Shown: one piece after another, positions 32,267-43,865 of the stretch | Numbering within the stretch: position 1 is the stretch's first letter | Layout of the letters: every line of letters starts with the position of its first letter | Assembly (NCBI RefSeq): GCF_019703515.2 | Contig: NC_059374.1 | Coordinates: 12,994,245-13,058,244, forward strand | DNA length: 64,000 nucleotides | Direction: 5' to 3' | Source of the DNA: Myxocyprinus asiaticus | Taxonomy: Eukaryota > Chordata > Actinopteri > Cypriniformes > Catostomidae | The notes under the pieces: model-generated | The model's input: only the letters and a program-made list of their open reading frames with translations | The model's database searches: none | What the model was told of the DNA's origin: nothing | Program-made: the position numbers and the translations under genes

Positions 32267-32800
32267 AACGTGCTGCACCAACCACAGTTACTCAATGTGC
32301 TGCATCCAATGGTGGATTCTGGTCATAAGAATGCATTTAAGAGATTTCATCTGGTGACGGGACTGAGTTTTTGACTTTTTAATTGTAAAGATGTGACATA
32401 AAGACACTTAAACAACAGCAAGTGTACAGAATTTGTGGATTTCTCCCAGCATTCTGATTTCTGGCTTGCACGCTACCCTTTGGATGGTGCTGTTTGCCAG
32501 AGGAGAATCGCACTCTGAGAAAAATATTTATTTTTCCTCCCCACATGAATGGAGATCCCCAGTAGCAGGCCTGGGGAAGCAAACTACAGACCATTTTATT
32601 GCCACACATATTTGTGTTCACTCAAATATACGTACAGTCATTACATATACAGGGGCTTTTTCGTGCAAACCCACACTTTCATGGCCACAAAGAGCCCGAT
32701 GTGACTCAACTACAATCTGTAATCTGAAACAGTTCTCCATTTTTTTCTCATTAAAGCTTTTTTCTTTCTTAAGTGCATTAAAATACACCTAAATGTTCAC
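32267..32800 (+). other. cog6: cog6 3' UTR (inferred)
   Basis: Unique-looking sequence after the cog6 stop. ATTAAA hexamers at 32750-32755 and 32777-32782 are the first plausible polyadenylation signals, so a 3' UTR of about 500 bases is inferred. No transposon sequence is visible inside it. Confidence 0.5.
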
Positions 32801-33570
32801 AGGCTTGTGTGTCTCGCTGTTTTCTTCCCTCTCAGCCTCTTTTGAAAGAGATAGTTAAATGAAATTTTGCGGCCACCCAACGGAGAAGCCGACCAGTGTG
32901 GAGAGAGTTGACTGCATTCTCTCAGACAATGGTGCTTTCATGTTAGCAGCCCAATGGGCAGTCACGCCATCCTTTAATTGCCGACAAAATGCCTGCCAGC
33001 CCTCGTTCGTCAACTAAATTTAGTGAAATGCTGAAAAACAGCAAAGAAAAAACTCTGTATTACTCTCTGACTATTAATAGAAATTTGTGCTAGTTCTGAA
33101 ATGGAAAGAGACAGAATAGTAAGGCAGAAACTCAGGGTGACAGATAAAGGCTGTTCGGGTGCGAGGAGACTACAGTGAGCTCAGTGTGTGAGAGTCGCCG
33201 GGGGCCACATGGCCTCTCATCTGGGGTAGTATTTTGAGCGTGTCACATGGCCGCAGTAAAGGGACTCTCCCCGCGGTGCCCGTAGCTGAGGCGCGCCTCA
33301 CATGCCTCGCATTCAGCTTGAGGCTTTCATTTAGCGAAAAGCAAAGTCAAGTGAAGTACAAGTGTGACACTGTGGTGTGGTGTTCTGTGAAATGGGCAAT
33401 GAATTTAGAGGGCTATTTTTAACCCGAGTCACGTTTGCGGAAGGCACGGAAACCCATTTTGGTTATCAAATGTCATATAAACCTGGAACACACCATTTGA
33501 ACTGAAAAAGATTTGTGTGCAGCCAAGTGTCAGTCTGAAAGATTTTCGAAAGAATTTCCTTTTTCTACAT
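32801..33570. other. Unique-looking sequence downstream of cog6
   Basis: No repeat ends or convincing frame. 33150-33400 is clearly more GC-rich than its surroundings (GAGAGTCGCCGGGGGCCACA, CTGAGGCGCGCCTCACATG) and might be regulatory; this is inference only. Confidence 0.4.
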
Positions 33571-33571
33571 A

Positions 33572-34016
33572 CAGTGGCCCCAAAATGTATTAAGCAGAGT
33601 AACCACAAGTGTAGTTCACAGTAACTATAGACATGTTCCACTATGTTAAACAACCAGAAAGTGTCCAAATACTTCTCATCATCATTTTGAACAGTATGTC
33701 TGTTTTTTTATCATCTAAAACCTAACAAACATGAAATAATTTGCTTAAAAAGTGTGCTTAAAGGGATAGTTCACCAAAAAAATTTAATCCCAGATGTGTA
33801 TGACTTTGAACGTACTTGAAAGATTTTTAAAATCTTTGTTTGTGTTCAGCTGAAGAAAGAAAGTCATACACATATGGGATGGCATGAGGGTGAGTACCAT
33901 AAATGATGAGAGAATATTCATTTTTGGGTGAACTATTCCTTTAAGCTAACTTCTCTACAATAAATTTGGTTTGATATTTTAATTAAACCAACGTTCAAAT
34001 ACTTTTGGGGCCACGA
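33572..34016. mobile_element. Tc1-type MITE, CAGTGGCCCC family, copy 1
   Basis: Left end CAGTGGCCCCAAAATGTATT, right end CAAATACTTTTGGGGCCACG, flanked by TA at 33570-33571 and 34017-34018. A second member is at 56567-57083. It is split by a smaller TTAA-target MITE. Confidence 0.82.
33762..33940. mobile_element. TTAA-target MITE nested in another MITE
   Basis: 179 bp between TTAA at 33758-33761 and 33941-33944, with ends AGGGATAGTTCACC and GGGTGAACTATTCCT. It lies wholly inside the CAGTGGCCCC MITE, so it inserted later. Confidence 0.88.
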
Positions 34017-34109
34017 TATAACACTTGTTTGTGAAAGTTTCAAATGTATTTTCCAATATCTATCATCTGCTTCAAAATGTACAAGGTCTTTTTTTAACTA
34101 CTATATGTA

Positions 34110-34965
34110 CACCGATCAGCCACAACATTAAAACTACCTACCTAATATTGTGTAGGTCCCCCTCGTGCCAACAAAACAGCGCCAACCCGCATCTCAGAAT
34201 GGCATTCTGAGATGATATTCTTCTCACCACAATTGTACAGAGTGGTTATTTGAGTTACCGTAGGCTTTGTCAGTTCGAACCAGTCTGGCCATTCTCTGTT
34301 GACCTCTCTCATCAACAAGGCATTTCCATCCACAGAACTGACGCTCACTGGATGTTTTTTGTTTTTGGCACCATTCTGAGTAAATTCTAGAGACTGTTGT
34401 GTGTGAAAATCCCAAGAGACCAGCAGTTACAGAAATACTCAAACCAGCCCATCTGGCACCAACAACCATCCATGTGGTTACCTAATCAGCCAATCGTGTG
34501 GCAGCAGTGCAGTGAATAAAATCAGGCATATACGGGTCAGGAGCTTCAGTTAATGTTCACATCATCATGGGGAAAAAAATGTATCACAGTGATTTGGACC
34601 GTGGCATGATTGTTGGTGCCAGATGGGCTGGTTTGTGTATTTCTGTAACTGCTGATCTCCTGGGATTTTCACGCACAACAGTCTCTAGAATTTACTCCGA
34701 ATGGTGCCAAAAACAAAAAACATCCAGTGAGCAGCAGTTCTGTGGACGGAAATGCCTGGTTTATGAGAGAGGTCAACAGAGAGTGGCCAGACTGGTTCAA
34801 ACTGACAAAGTCTACGGTAACTCCGATAACCGCTCTGTACAATTGCGGTGAGAAGAATATCATCTCAGAATGCTATTCTGAGATGCGGGTTGGTGCTGTT
34901 TTGGCAGCACAAGGGGGACCTACACAATATTAGGCAAGTGGTTTTAATGTTGTGGCTGATCGGTG
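34110..34965. mobile_element. Fold-back Tc1 derivative, copy 2
   Basis: 856 bp, ends CACCGATCAGCCACAACATT and its complement. TA precedes at 34108-34109; AA follows where TA is expected. The arms, about 34110-34470 and 34606-34965, are inverted copies, both encoding the start of the same Tc1-like transposase, around a loop of about 135 bp. Confidence 0.9.
34567..34933 (+). pseudogene. N-terminal Tc1-like transposase remnant in fold-back arm
   Basis: [20 protein letters not shown], then the helix-turn-helix [20 protein letters not shown], in frame 34567-34851, with [14 protein letters not shown] and GGPTQY in the overlapping frame 34727-34933. The mirror-image arm encodes the same parts on the - strand (34142-34469). 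No DDE core. Confidence 0.78.
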
Positions 34966-36464
34966 AATACATTTAGGATATTATGTTTCTTGAAGGCTGC
35001 ACAGGGACGCCACATTATCTAGCCACACCTTCTCTTAACATTGCATGCTCTTAAGTGTTACAACATTAGACGTTATCTAAGCCAGTTCACCACAGAGGTG
35101 TTGGACTCTGTTATGCGATGACATCATGGCTGAGGATAGGCCGCTGGATTCAGATCTAGGCTGACCCACCCCACCCACTCCAAACCCACAATCAACTTCA
35201 GTCCAACAAACTAAAGGTATACAAAGGCTTCATTGGTTTAATCTTGAGCCAACAAGAAGATAGAAGTTTTTATCTTCTGCACCTAAAGAACAGGCTACTA
35301 ATCAGTGTCTGCTTACTCAAGTTCCCAATAGAGCTTAGTCTTTGTACTATATGTGAGTGTTAATTATAAGGTAGGCCCCTACATATTTGAGTGTATGTGC
35401 CAGTCAGATTTAGCAAGCACTCCCATACAAAAATCGAGAGCTCATGGCAAACTTGCCACAAATTCACCACTGATTATTTTCACAAGTAAATGAGCTTTGT
35501 GGCAAACTTGTGGCAAACTGTCCATTGTTGCCAAAGGTTTGCTGCAGGTTCACCACTGCCGGTGATGAGCTGCAAACTTCTGGCAAACATTTGCAGCAAA
35601 TCATAAGCATATTTGCCTGGGGCTAGTTTGCCATAACTCTAGATTATTTGTAAGGGCTAGCATGGCTAACTAGCTAATATAGTTAGCCATGTTATATATT
35701 TTTTACAATAGGCTTATAATGTTCTAAAACTAATGAATCATTTTACAGTCACAAAAGGTATATTTAAAAATGGAGTTAGACTCCATTGTAGCTCAAATGC
35801 AATGCATGTTATAGCCCAGATACTATACAAAAAGCTGCTTGTTGCTGCTTGATGATAAAATGTCTCCTTGTATGTTGGTTACACATTGACATTTAAAAAA
35901 AAAATTTTTTTTGCCTGACAAACATTTTTGCATTTTTTAGTGAATCACACAAAAAATTAAAATACAAAAATAAAATAAATCTGATTCAGAAACTGAAAGC
36001 TTGTTCATCATATTGAGTGGTGCATTGAAGTAATTTTCTTGAAGAATAGCATTTCTAATGCGTGTTTTTTTAATAAAGGAGATTAATAGACCCGAACCAA
36101 ACAATTAACGTCACATCACTGACCCACATATCAAGCAATTTTGTAACACATGGAGTGGCTGTTAAATAATTTGTGATATTATTAACATGAACAATGCATG
36201 AATCAAATTAGTGTTACTTTAATTTGAACATCACTTTTACCTGTTGTTGAATGTGCAGTTTTATGTTTGGATACAATGCAGTCCCTTTTAGTTTGAACTC
36301 ATACTTTGAGTTCATCCGTGATCTGTGATTTATCTGTGATAAACCTTTTTATATTTACTTTTAAAGGAATTCTACAATAATTCACTTTTTTATGAGTTCA
36401 TTAAAATGGACAGATTGGTAATTAGGCGACTGGCCTTATTCTGTGTCTTTGTGTTTAGGTCTTG
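34966..36464. other. Intergenic, no gene seen
   Basis: Mostly unique-looking. 35430-35640 is built from repeated TGGCAAACTTG / TTTGCCA words, a short-motif repeat often seen in fish. No coding signal. Confidence 0.5.
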
Positions 36465-37315
36465 GTCTGTATCATAGGCCTTGAGGGATCTAGTCTTGGT
36501 CTGGGTTTAGGTCTTGGGGGTCTTAGTCTTAGGGAGTCTGGCGTTGGCCTGGGTTTTTTATTGGTCTGGATCTTTGAGGGTCTGGTATTGGTCTGGGTCA
36601 TAGAGGGTTTTGTACTGATCATGGTTTTGGAAGGTCTGGTATTGTTCTGAGTCTTGGATGGTCTCATAATGATCTTGGGCTTGGAGGGTTTGGTATTGGC
36701 TGTGGTCATATAGGGTTTGTACTGATCTGAGGTTTGGAGGGTTCAGTTGTGATATGAGTTTTGGAGAGTCTGATTGTGTCTTGGAGGGTCTCATAATGAT
36801 CTTTGGAAGGTCTGGTATTTGTCTGGGAGGCTCTGCTATTGATCTGGATCATTGAGGGTCTGGTAGTGATCTGGGTCTTGGAGGGTCAGGTATTAGTTTG
36901 GGATATATGGTGTTTTGTATTTATCTGGGTTTTGGAGGGTCTGGTAGTGATCTGGGTCTTGGAGGGTCTGTTGTTGATCTGGGGCTTGGAGGGTCTAGTA
37001 TTGATCTTTGTCTTGGAGGGTCTGGTTTTGGTCTGGCTCTTGAAGGATATGGTTTTTGGCGTGGGTCTTTGAGGGTCTAGTATTGATCTTTGTCTTAGAA
37101 GGTGTGATATTGGTCAGGGTCTTGGAGGGTCTGGTATTGATCTTGGTCTTGTAGTGTCTTAGATTGATCTGGGTCTAGAAGGGTCTTGTATTCTGGGTTT
37201 TGGAGGGTCTTGTATTTGTTTCGGTCTTGGAGGGTCTGGTATTGATCTGGGTTTTGGAGGGTCTCGTATTGATCTTTGTCTTGGAGGGTCTTGCATTGGT
37301 CTGGGAGGTTCAGGC
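36465..37315. repeat. 27-bp minisatellite
   Basis: About 30 imperfect units of GGTCTGGTATTGATCTGGG-TCTTGGAG form. Because 27 is a multiple of three, several frames on both strands stay open and encode 9-residue repeats (DQYQTLQDP on the - strand, VLIWGLEGL on the +). These frames are by-products of the repeat, not genes. Confidence 0.92.
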
Positions 37316-38131
37316 CTTGACTCCAACTCTGACTATCAATATTGGTCAACACCTACAGGTTTAATAGTGATAGTTTGCATTTCCTGACTCAAGCAAGACT
37401 CTTTTAATTGACTGCCTGTTTTCAGTTATGATTTTACACTTTAGCTCAAAAAGCCTTCAAAAAGCTTAATAAAAAATATGTAAGCGTGCTATAAACCTTT
37501 AAAACCGCTCATGTAAATTAAAGTGTTCTGGGTTAATGTGTATCACACCAGCTGGTGGTTTGGGTTTGTGCATGTATCAGTGTGCAATGAAGCACATGGC
37601 TGTGTTTAACTAGACACGCATACACGCTCACACCTTCCCATTAGCACGTGATACACGGCAGACTCGTTGATGTGCAACAGGTGTTGTGTTCCATGAACAG
37701 GTGTTGGAGGAACCATTAGAGTTAACACTTCAGTGCACACAGCTGAAATATCCATCCATCCATCCATCCGTCCATTTTGCTGTTTGCGCTCTCTTAATTA
37801 ACCAGGGTAGAAATGGCCTGCGTTGACCCTTTGACCTACTTTGCGTTCAAACTGGTTTCGCGTTTATACTGTTTGTGCTTGTATTTGATTTTGTGCATTG
37901 TTGCATACCAAAATGTGTCAGACCACAATTCATAACTCGACACAAGTTCGCTTAGCACTCTGTGTTGCAGCAAGGGGTGCTATAATGGACATCAGTGTAA
38001 ACTGTCCTGTTCTACATTGAGTTTTCTCTTTCAAGTAAGATACTGTCACAGCAGAGCAACAGTTTGAAGAGAATACTGCTGAGCAAGTAAGGTAAAGTCA
38101 ATATACGGTATTTATAGCAACTTTTATCTAC
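37316..38131. other. Intergenic, nothing recognised
   Basis: Unique-looking sequence with a short (CATC)n run near 37750-37770. Confidence 0.5.
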
Positions 38132-38570
38132 ACTCACTGAGCACTTTATTAGGAACACTTGAACACCTACTTATGCAATCATCTTAATAGCCAATTGTGT
38201 GGCAGCAGTGCAGTGCATAAAGTTATGCAGATACGGGTCAGAAGCTTCAGTTAATGTTCACATCAACCATTAGAATGGGGAGAAAAACTTGATCTCAGTG
38301 ATTTCAGACGGGCTAGTTTGAGTATTTCTCTGCTGATCTCCTGGGATTTTCACGCAAAACAGTTTCTAGAGTTTATGTTGCCAAAAACAAAAACCATCCA
38401 GTGAGTGGCAGTTCTGCGGAGGGAAATGCCTTGTTGATGAGAGAGTTCAACAGAGAATGTCCAGACTGGTTCGAGTTGAAAGAGAGTCTACGGTAACTCA
38501 GATTACCACTCTGTACAATTGTAGTGAGCAGAATAGCATCTCAGAATGCACAATACGTCGAACCTTGATG
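38132..38570 (+). mobile_element. 5' fragment of the Tc1-like parent of the fold-back elements
   Basis: Starts CACTCACTGAGCACTTTATT and continues with the same leader and transposase start as the fold-back arms (CAGGAGCTTCAGTTAATGTT-type leader, CTGCTGATCTCCTGGGATTT, TCTACGGTAACTCAGAT). It runs further at its left edge than the fold-back loops do. The rest of the element is missing and its frame is broken. Confidence 0.75.
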
Positions 38571-39895
38571 GTAACTCTATTGCCTCGAGTACTCATTGGC
38601 AATGTGGTGGTCAAGCATTCATATCTGCGTACGCATACTTGCATAAAATATGTTTTTGGCCTTATAGTTTTCTCCTCAAATGAAGTGTGTATATGAGAAA
38701 AAGTTTCACAGATCACCTGTAACTTTACAGATTCATATATTGAGAAAAGTTTTCTTCAACTGAAAAAGTCGAAAGTGAACATGCATTGGGGCTGTATGCA
38801 ATATTAGCTGAAATCATGAGTTTGAAAAATCATATGGGCACCTTTGTCTTAATATTCCCAATGTACTATAATTTGGAATGCACTAATTCTTATCTTGCAT
38901 ACTTTTGTTGGATGGATAGGATGCAAATATTACACCAGAGCACCAGAGTCAAGATTTTGGACAAGCTGATTTTGAAAGGCCAATTCAATCGGATGTGATA
39001 AACCTCTTCTATAGTAAGCAATGGTTGAATCAATAAGCTCTGTGGGACTTTGGCCAGTACTGCCACGAGCTCAGGATGATGTCAGACACATTCTTCAGAC
39101 TAAAACCTATTCCTATCTTGATCTGTTGCATATATAACTCATTGAAGTGAAAGGCATAGTCTCCTATTACGGAAATATATGTAAAACACATACATAATAT
39201 ATATGTTCATGTATGGTTTTAAGTGAAACAATGTCACATACCTGTACTTGAGTTCAAAATACTGCAAAAAAAAGACGTAGCATACAGGATATTTTCCCAT
39301 ATACACACACATTTGACATTTCTATGAATTCCTACATATCAATATAGATCACATGAATATATAGAGGGTAATTCATTCTCCAACACTAGATTTGTGCATT
39401 CCTCCTTTTGTACGTTCAGCCCCTAGCATTTTTTGCTGCTTCTAAAGTGTCCGAGGAATTCACCATCTCAGCCAAATTCTTAGATGGCTATTGTTCGGTT
39501 AATCTTGGCGCCTGCCTCCTCTTCACCAGCTCCCCTGTTTGCATTAATTGTATTCGAATGAAAGCTGGTTATGTAATGTACATGCTCGCTATCGCCTGCT
39601 TCATTTAATAAGGCAGAACATTCTATGACGAAACTCATTTTAATGACCTTCACGTATACGTCGACACCGCTGGGTTAATTATAGGTCTGCTTTTGAGGCA
39701 CTTCGAAAGATATTGGTTAACATTAGAAAAGTTTTTATGTGACCTTTAATTTGTAAATTTACATTGTTGTCATGGAAATCGGAATAAGCCTTTTTGACTA
39801 TAATTGTGAAAATTCTGAAGGGTCTAAGTTTGAATCATAGATTTATGCTATGGCATTGCCCTCCAGTTGGTAAGGTATGTTGTTGTTGTTTTTTT
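38571..39895. other. Intergenic, no gene seen
   Basis: Unique-looking sequence. Frames of 60-79 residues have no recognisable domain. 39400-39700 is a less AT-rich patch with no sign of repeat ends. Confidence 0.45.
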
Positions 39896-40450
39896 TGTTT
39901 TTTTGTGTGTGTTAATATGTGGTTGCTAGGGTGTTGTAGGTGGTTACTAGAGCTTTGCTATGGGGGTGCTTTATGATCCAATTGAAAAAAAAAAACACAC
40001 CAAAATTTATATGATATCCTGATCACTAGATATGGCTCAGATCTATGAAAATTACATGTGGTGACATTTTTGCAAAATGAGATTACACGTACATGTATCA
40101 CAGCAGTTCCGAGATAAAATGTCCACTGTGTGGCACTAAAAGTGAGTTACAGTTTCTCCCAAACAGATATGGTTTTGAAGGTTAATGCTCTATCGAGTTT
40201 TAAATCAACAAAACCTACCTCCCTACACTAAACCTAAACCTAACCGATTGTGTCTTAAAAAGGAAATGTGGTGTCATTTTGTGGTGCTTCTATGACATTT
40301 CGACTGACATGTCGACTTATCACTCAAGGTATCACTCATGTCCACAGCACAAATGCGTATAGGATGAGTTATGCTATGAAGTTTAATGCTTAGTGTATAG
40401 TAATAGTGATGCTTGCCTTAGCAAACACCACTAATTAACAACCTTATGCT
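39896..40450. repeat. Dispersed repeat shared with 54900-56000
   Basis: Shared words in the same order: GGTTGCTAGGGTGTTGT-type repeats, CACTAAACCTAAACCTAAC, GTCATTTTGTGGTGCTTCTA and TGACATTTCG. Class unknown; the second copy carries a SINE-like insertion. Confidence 0.6.
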
Positions 40451-41864
40451 TTCTCAGAATGTTGATATTTTCTGCTGAGACTGTGTCATTATCTGAGCGA
40501 ATAAAATCTGTGTGAAAGAGAATGTGAGAGTAAGCTTATCTAATGTTACATAAAACAGAGACATTGTGTCCCTATGTTGGGGAGCATGAATAAGGGATTT
40601 TAGTTAGCAGCTCAGTGGAGCGCCCGGGTTCCCTTCTCTTCTGCATGTGGTTATTCATTGCTCTGTCAGAGGGCCAGATGCTCATGGACCAATTCTAAAG
40701 AGCCGAGAAAAAAAAAAAAAAAAAAAAAATCACAGCCTGAGTTTTTGACACTATAAATGGGAGTGGAACTTTTTATAACACTATTAAACAAATTTGGACC
40801 ATTTAATGCCACGTCAATATTATACTGCAGTTTTCAATTTCCCTTTTATTTGAGGGCTAAAATAGATGCACTACTCTTATATAAGAAGAAAAAGATATTT
40901 GTTTTTGCACACTTTACATACATGCAGACCTAAAGGAATGAAAAATCACTTTTGAGATCTCTTTAATATCTTTTCCAGAACAGTAGGGAGATTAAATGGA
41001 GATCAAATGTAGACTTTTACTTAAGACTTAAGTAATCTCACATCTCTCTAAAGTTTCAGAAGATTTCTTAAACTATGCTTAGATTTGATGAGATAATACT
41101 CTTAATGTATGTCTATACTCTTAACAATTGTCTCATTTGTGTCTGTTTATCTATCCTAAGAGATTTAGGAGAAACATGACACAAAGATGAAGATGTTTAA
41201 AAAAAAAAAAAGGGCAGATTCAATTTGGTTTTGTTTGACCATCAATGCAATTTGCTCATGTACTTTACAAAGTAAGGCTGTACTCCCCTATCAGTGCCCC
41301 AAAATGCTTTTACTGTACCAAGCATGCCAGCGATGCCCTATTGTCCAAATCTTTTTTCCCCGACCCTGAAGAAATGTGTTTGCTTAGCTAATGTGAATAC
41401 TTTGTCTGTATTCCTGGAACCTTCAACAAACCACATACATAATTTCCAAATAGTATCACTTCAGACTCATATGCTGTTGTTATTGCGTGGGCCATTGTTT
41501 TGATTTTTACGGTGATGCTGTTGCTGTTCTTGTTTTTGTTGTTGGTGAGTGGCAGGAAAGTGGTGACGCAGTCGTAAATGTTCAGCATGATCTCTGTTGC
41601 TTGGAGACACTATTACATCGTGTACTACATTAGAGGGTTAATAGTAGTATGGGGTGGAGTCTGGTTACTCATTCATGAGTTTATATCTGGCAGTGTGAGA
41701 CCATGATGTTTGGTGTTTCATCAAAACAATCACCCATTGGTTCATTGGTTATTATAATATTATTGTGTAATTATGAATGTATTATAATGATTTTTATTTT
41801 CAACAATGGCTAATGTAGGTGGCTATACCAAAATGTTGTTGTTTGCAGGACTTTCTATTTGTAC

Positions 41865-41872
<8 letters not shown>
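40451..41872. other. Intergenic, nothing recognised
   Basis: AT-rich, with an A run at 40709-40730. No gene. Confidence 0.5.
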
Positions 41873-41935
<63 letters not shown>

Positions 41936-42437
41936 AAGAGACTTTGCCTCTTTCTACACAATTACTGTTTATATACATTTTGAATAAAGCAATTTATTTA
42001 TAAATGTCTTTTTCTGCTATTTTTATTTAAAATAAACATTTTAGACTGTGCTTTCTACTAATTTGGTTTATATATATATATATATTTAAAATAAGACCTT
42101 TATTTTCAAATGTATTTTAGATTTAAGAAAGTGCATGTTTCTGCAAAACCTTATAATTTTTAAATATGTTTTGATTAGAATTTAAGAGGCAGTGCCAATT
42201 CTACTAATCTTTTTATTTTAAAAATATATTTAGGTAATAATTTAAGAGACAGTACCTATTTCTACAAAAAGTATTATTTTAAAGTATATTTTAGATAGTA
42301 CCACTTTCTACTGAACTTTTTATTTTAAAATATATAGTAGATAAGAATTTAAGAGACCATGCCTCTTAAATATATTTTATATAACAATTTAAGAGACAGT
42401 GCCTCTTTCTACTTAACTTTTTATTTTAAAATATAAG
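41873..42437. repeat. (TA)n and left part of a ~61-bp tandem array
   Basis: (TA)n to about 41930, then imperfect units of about 61 bp containing AATTTAAGAGACAGTGCCTC, TTTCTACTAAAC and TTTTATTTTAAAATATATTT. The same array continues at 43543-43865. Confidence 0.85.
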
Positions 42438-42552
42438 TCAGGAGGCAACCAATTAATGAAACAAGATTGGAGGTGTGAGTTAGCTACTTTTACTAATAAA
42501 AAGCACTCAAATATTTTTAGTTTGCTATTTAGAAGAAGCATCTGCTGACATG

Positions 42553-43100
42553 GACAATGCCTTGCAACAAAGAGATCTCAAAAGACCAAAGATCAAGAAT
42601 TGTTGCTTTGCATAAAGCTGGAAAGGGTTACAAAGTTATCCCAAAGAGCTTAGATATTCATCTGTCCACAGTTAGACAAATTGTCTATAAATGGAGATGA
42701 TTTAGTACTGTGGCTACTCTCACTAGAAGTGGCCATCCAGCCAAGATGACTCAAAGGGCACACCGCAGAATGCTCAATGAGGAAAAAAAAAAGAACCCTA
42801 AAGTGACAGCTAAAGACTTGAAGGAATCATTGGAACTGGTTAACATCTCTATTCATGAGTTTACTATATGGAAAACATTAAACAGGCATGGTGTCCATGG
42901 CAGGACACCGTGATGGAAGCCGCTGCTTTGGAAAAACTTTGCTGCACACCTGAAGTTTGCTTGACACTCCACAGTGCTACTGGGAAAATGTTTTGTTGAC
43001 TGATGAAACTAAGTTTGAATTGTTTGGGAAGAACACACAGCACTACGTATGGTGTAAAAAGGGCATTGCAGACCAACACGAAAACATCATCCCAAAGGTG
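42553..43100 (+). pseudogene. Tc1-like transposase remnant, family C
   Basis: Frames in pieces: a start region near 42553, SGHPAKMTQRAHRRMLNEE and DLKESLELVNISIHEFTIW (42710-42913), then LTDETKFELFGKN with the first catalytic Asp near 42996. The second Asp and the Glu regions are gone, replaced by the 43.1-43.4 kb insertion. Several frameshifts. Confidence 0.8.
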
Positions 43101-43109
43101 AACGACTCG

Positions 43110-43375
43110 GGCAAGAAGATTTCAGAGGTGAACTAATCATTTTTGTTTCTCATAATTTGTCCTTGGCTGCATTATAAATTTTTCCTTATTGGGACTATAA
43201 TCAAAGTTTGCGTAAGCTAATGTTGGGGGGGGGGGGGGATTTGGTTATTGAAAATTTAACATTTTAATGAACGAAAAGAATGAAATGACGTGAATGAAGA
43301 TTCGTTCATTTTGCTGAACGAGACTCAAAGATCCAAGTCAGTAAAATGATCCGATCTTCCCATCATTACTGTGAA
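43110..43375. mobile_element. Short insertion with hAT-like right end
   Basis: Sequence foreign to the Tc1-like element. It contains a poly(G) run at 43226-43239 and ends GATCCGATCTTCCCATCATT, which resembles a common fish hAT-type MITE end (the complement starts AATGATGGGAAGATC). The left terminus is not clear. Confidence 0.45.
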
Positions 43376-43542
43376 TGTTTAATGGGATGTGTTCAATAAA
43401 GACATGAAAGATTATAATTGTTTGTGTGATTTTAGCATAAGCACATTATGTTTGTCTACACTTTTTGTCTATACATTTTATGACCAATTAATGCAGAAAA
43501 CCAGCTAATTTCAAATGGTTCATATACATTTTCTTGCCACTG

Positions 43543-43719
43543 TAAGAATTTAAGAGTCTCTTTCTACTAAACTTTTTATTTTAAAATATATTTTGGATAA
43601 CAATTTAAGAGAAAGTGCCTATTATTATGGTAATTTTTTATTTTTAAATATATTTAGAAAGATAATTTAAGAAACAGTGCCCCTACTTTTCTACTTAAAA
43701 TAAAAAAAATAAATAAAAA

Positions 43720-43783
<64 letters not shown>

Positions 43784-43865
43784 TAACAATTTAAGAGACT
43801 GTTCCTCTTTCTACTGCTTTTTTTTTTTTAAACCAAATTTAAATAATTTAAGAGTCTGTGTCTTT
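43543..43865. repeat. Right part of the ~61-bp tandem array with (TA)n
   Basis: Continues the AATTTAAGAGACAGTGCC units seen left of the Tc1-like element, with (TA)n at 43729-43779. Confidence 0.82.

Larger units (their letters stand above)
42438..43542 (+). mobile_element. Tc1-like element, family C, left end lost, with internal insertion
   Basis: The right end TTCTTGCCACTG at 43542 and TA at 43543-43544 match the family whose left end (CATTGGCAAGAAAAG) is seen at 48545. The left 250 bp or so are missing. The 3' UTR (TTCAATAAAGACATGAAAG) and right repeat are present. An unrelated piece of about 260 bp lies at roughly 43110-43375. Confidence 0.82.

Noticed and set aside
36455..37352. Several repeat-protein-like frames on both strands; also considered a CRISPR-like array
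   Set aside because: A 27-bp tandem minisatellite explains the open frames. There are no unique spacers between conserved repeats and the genome is eukaryotic.
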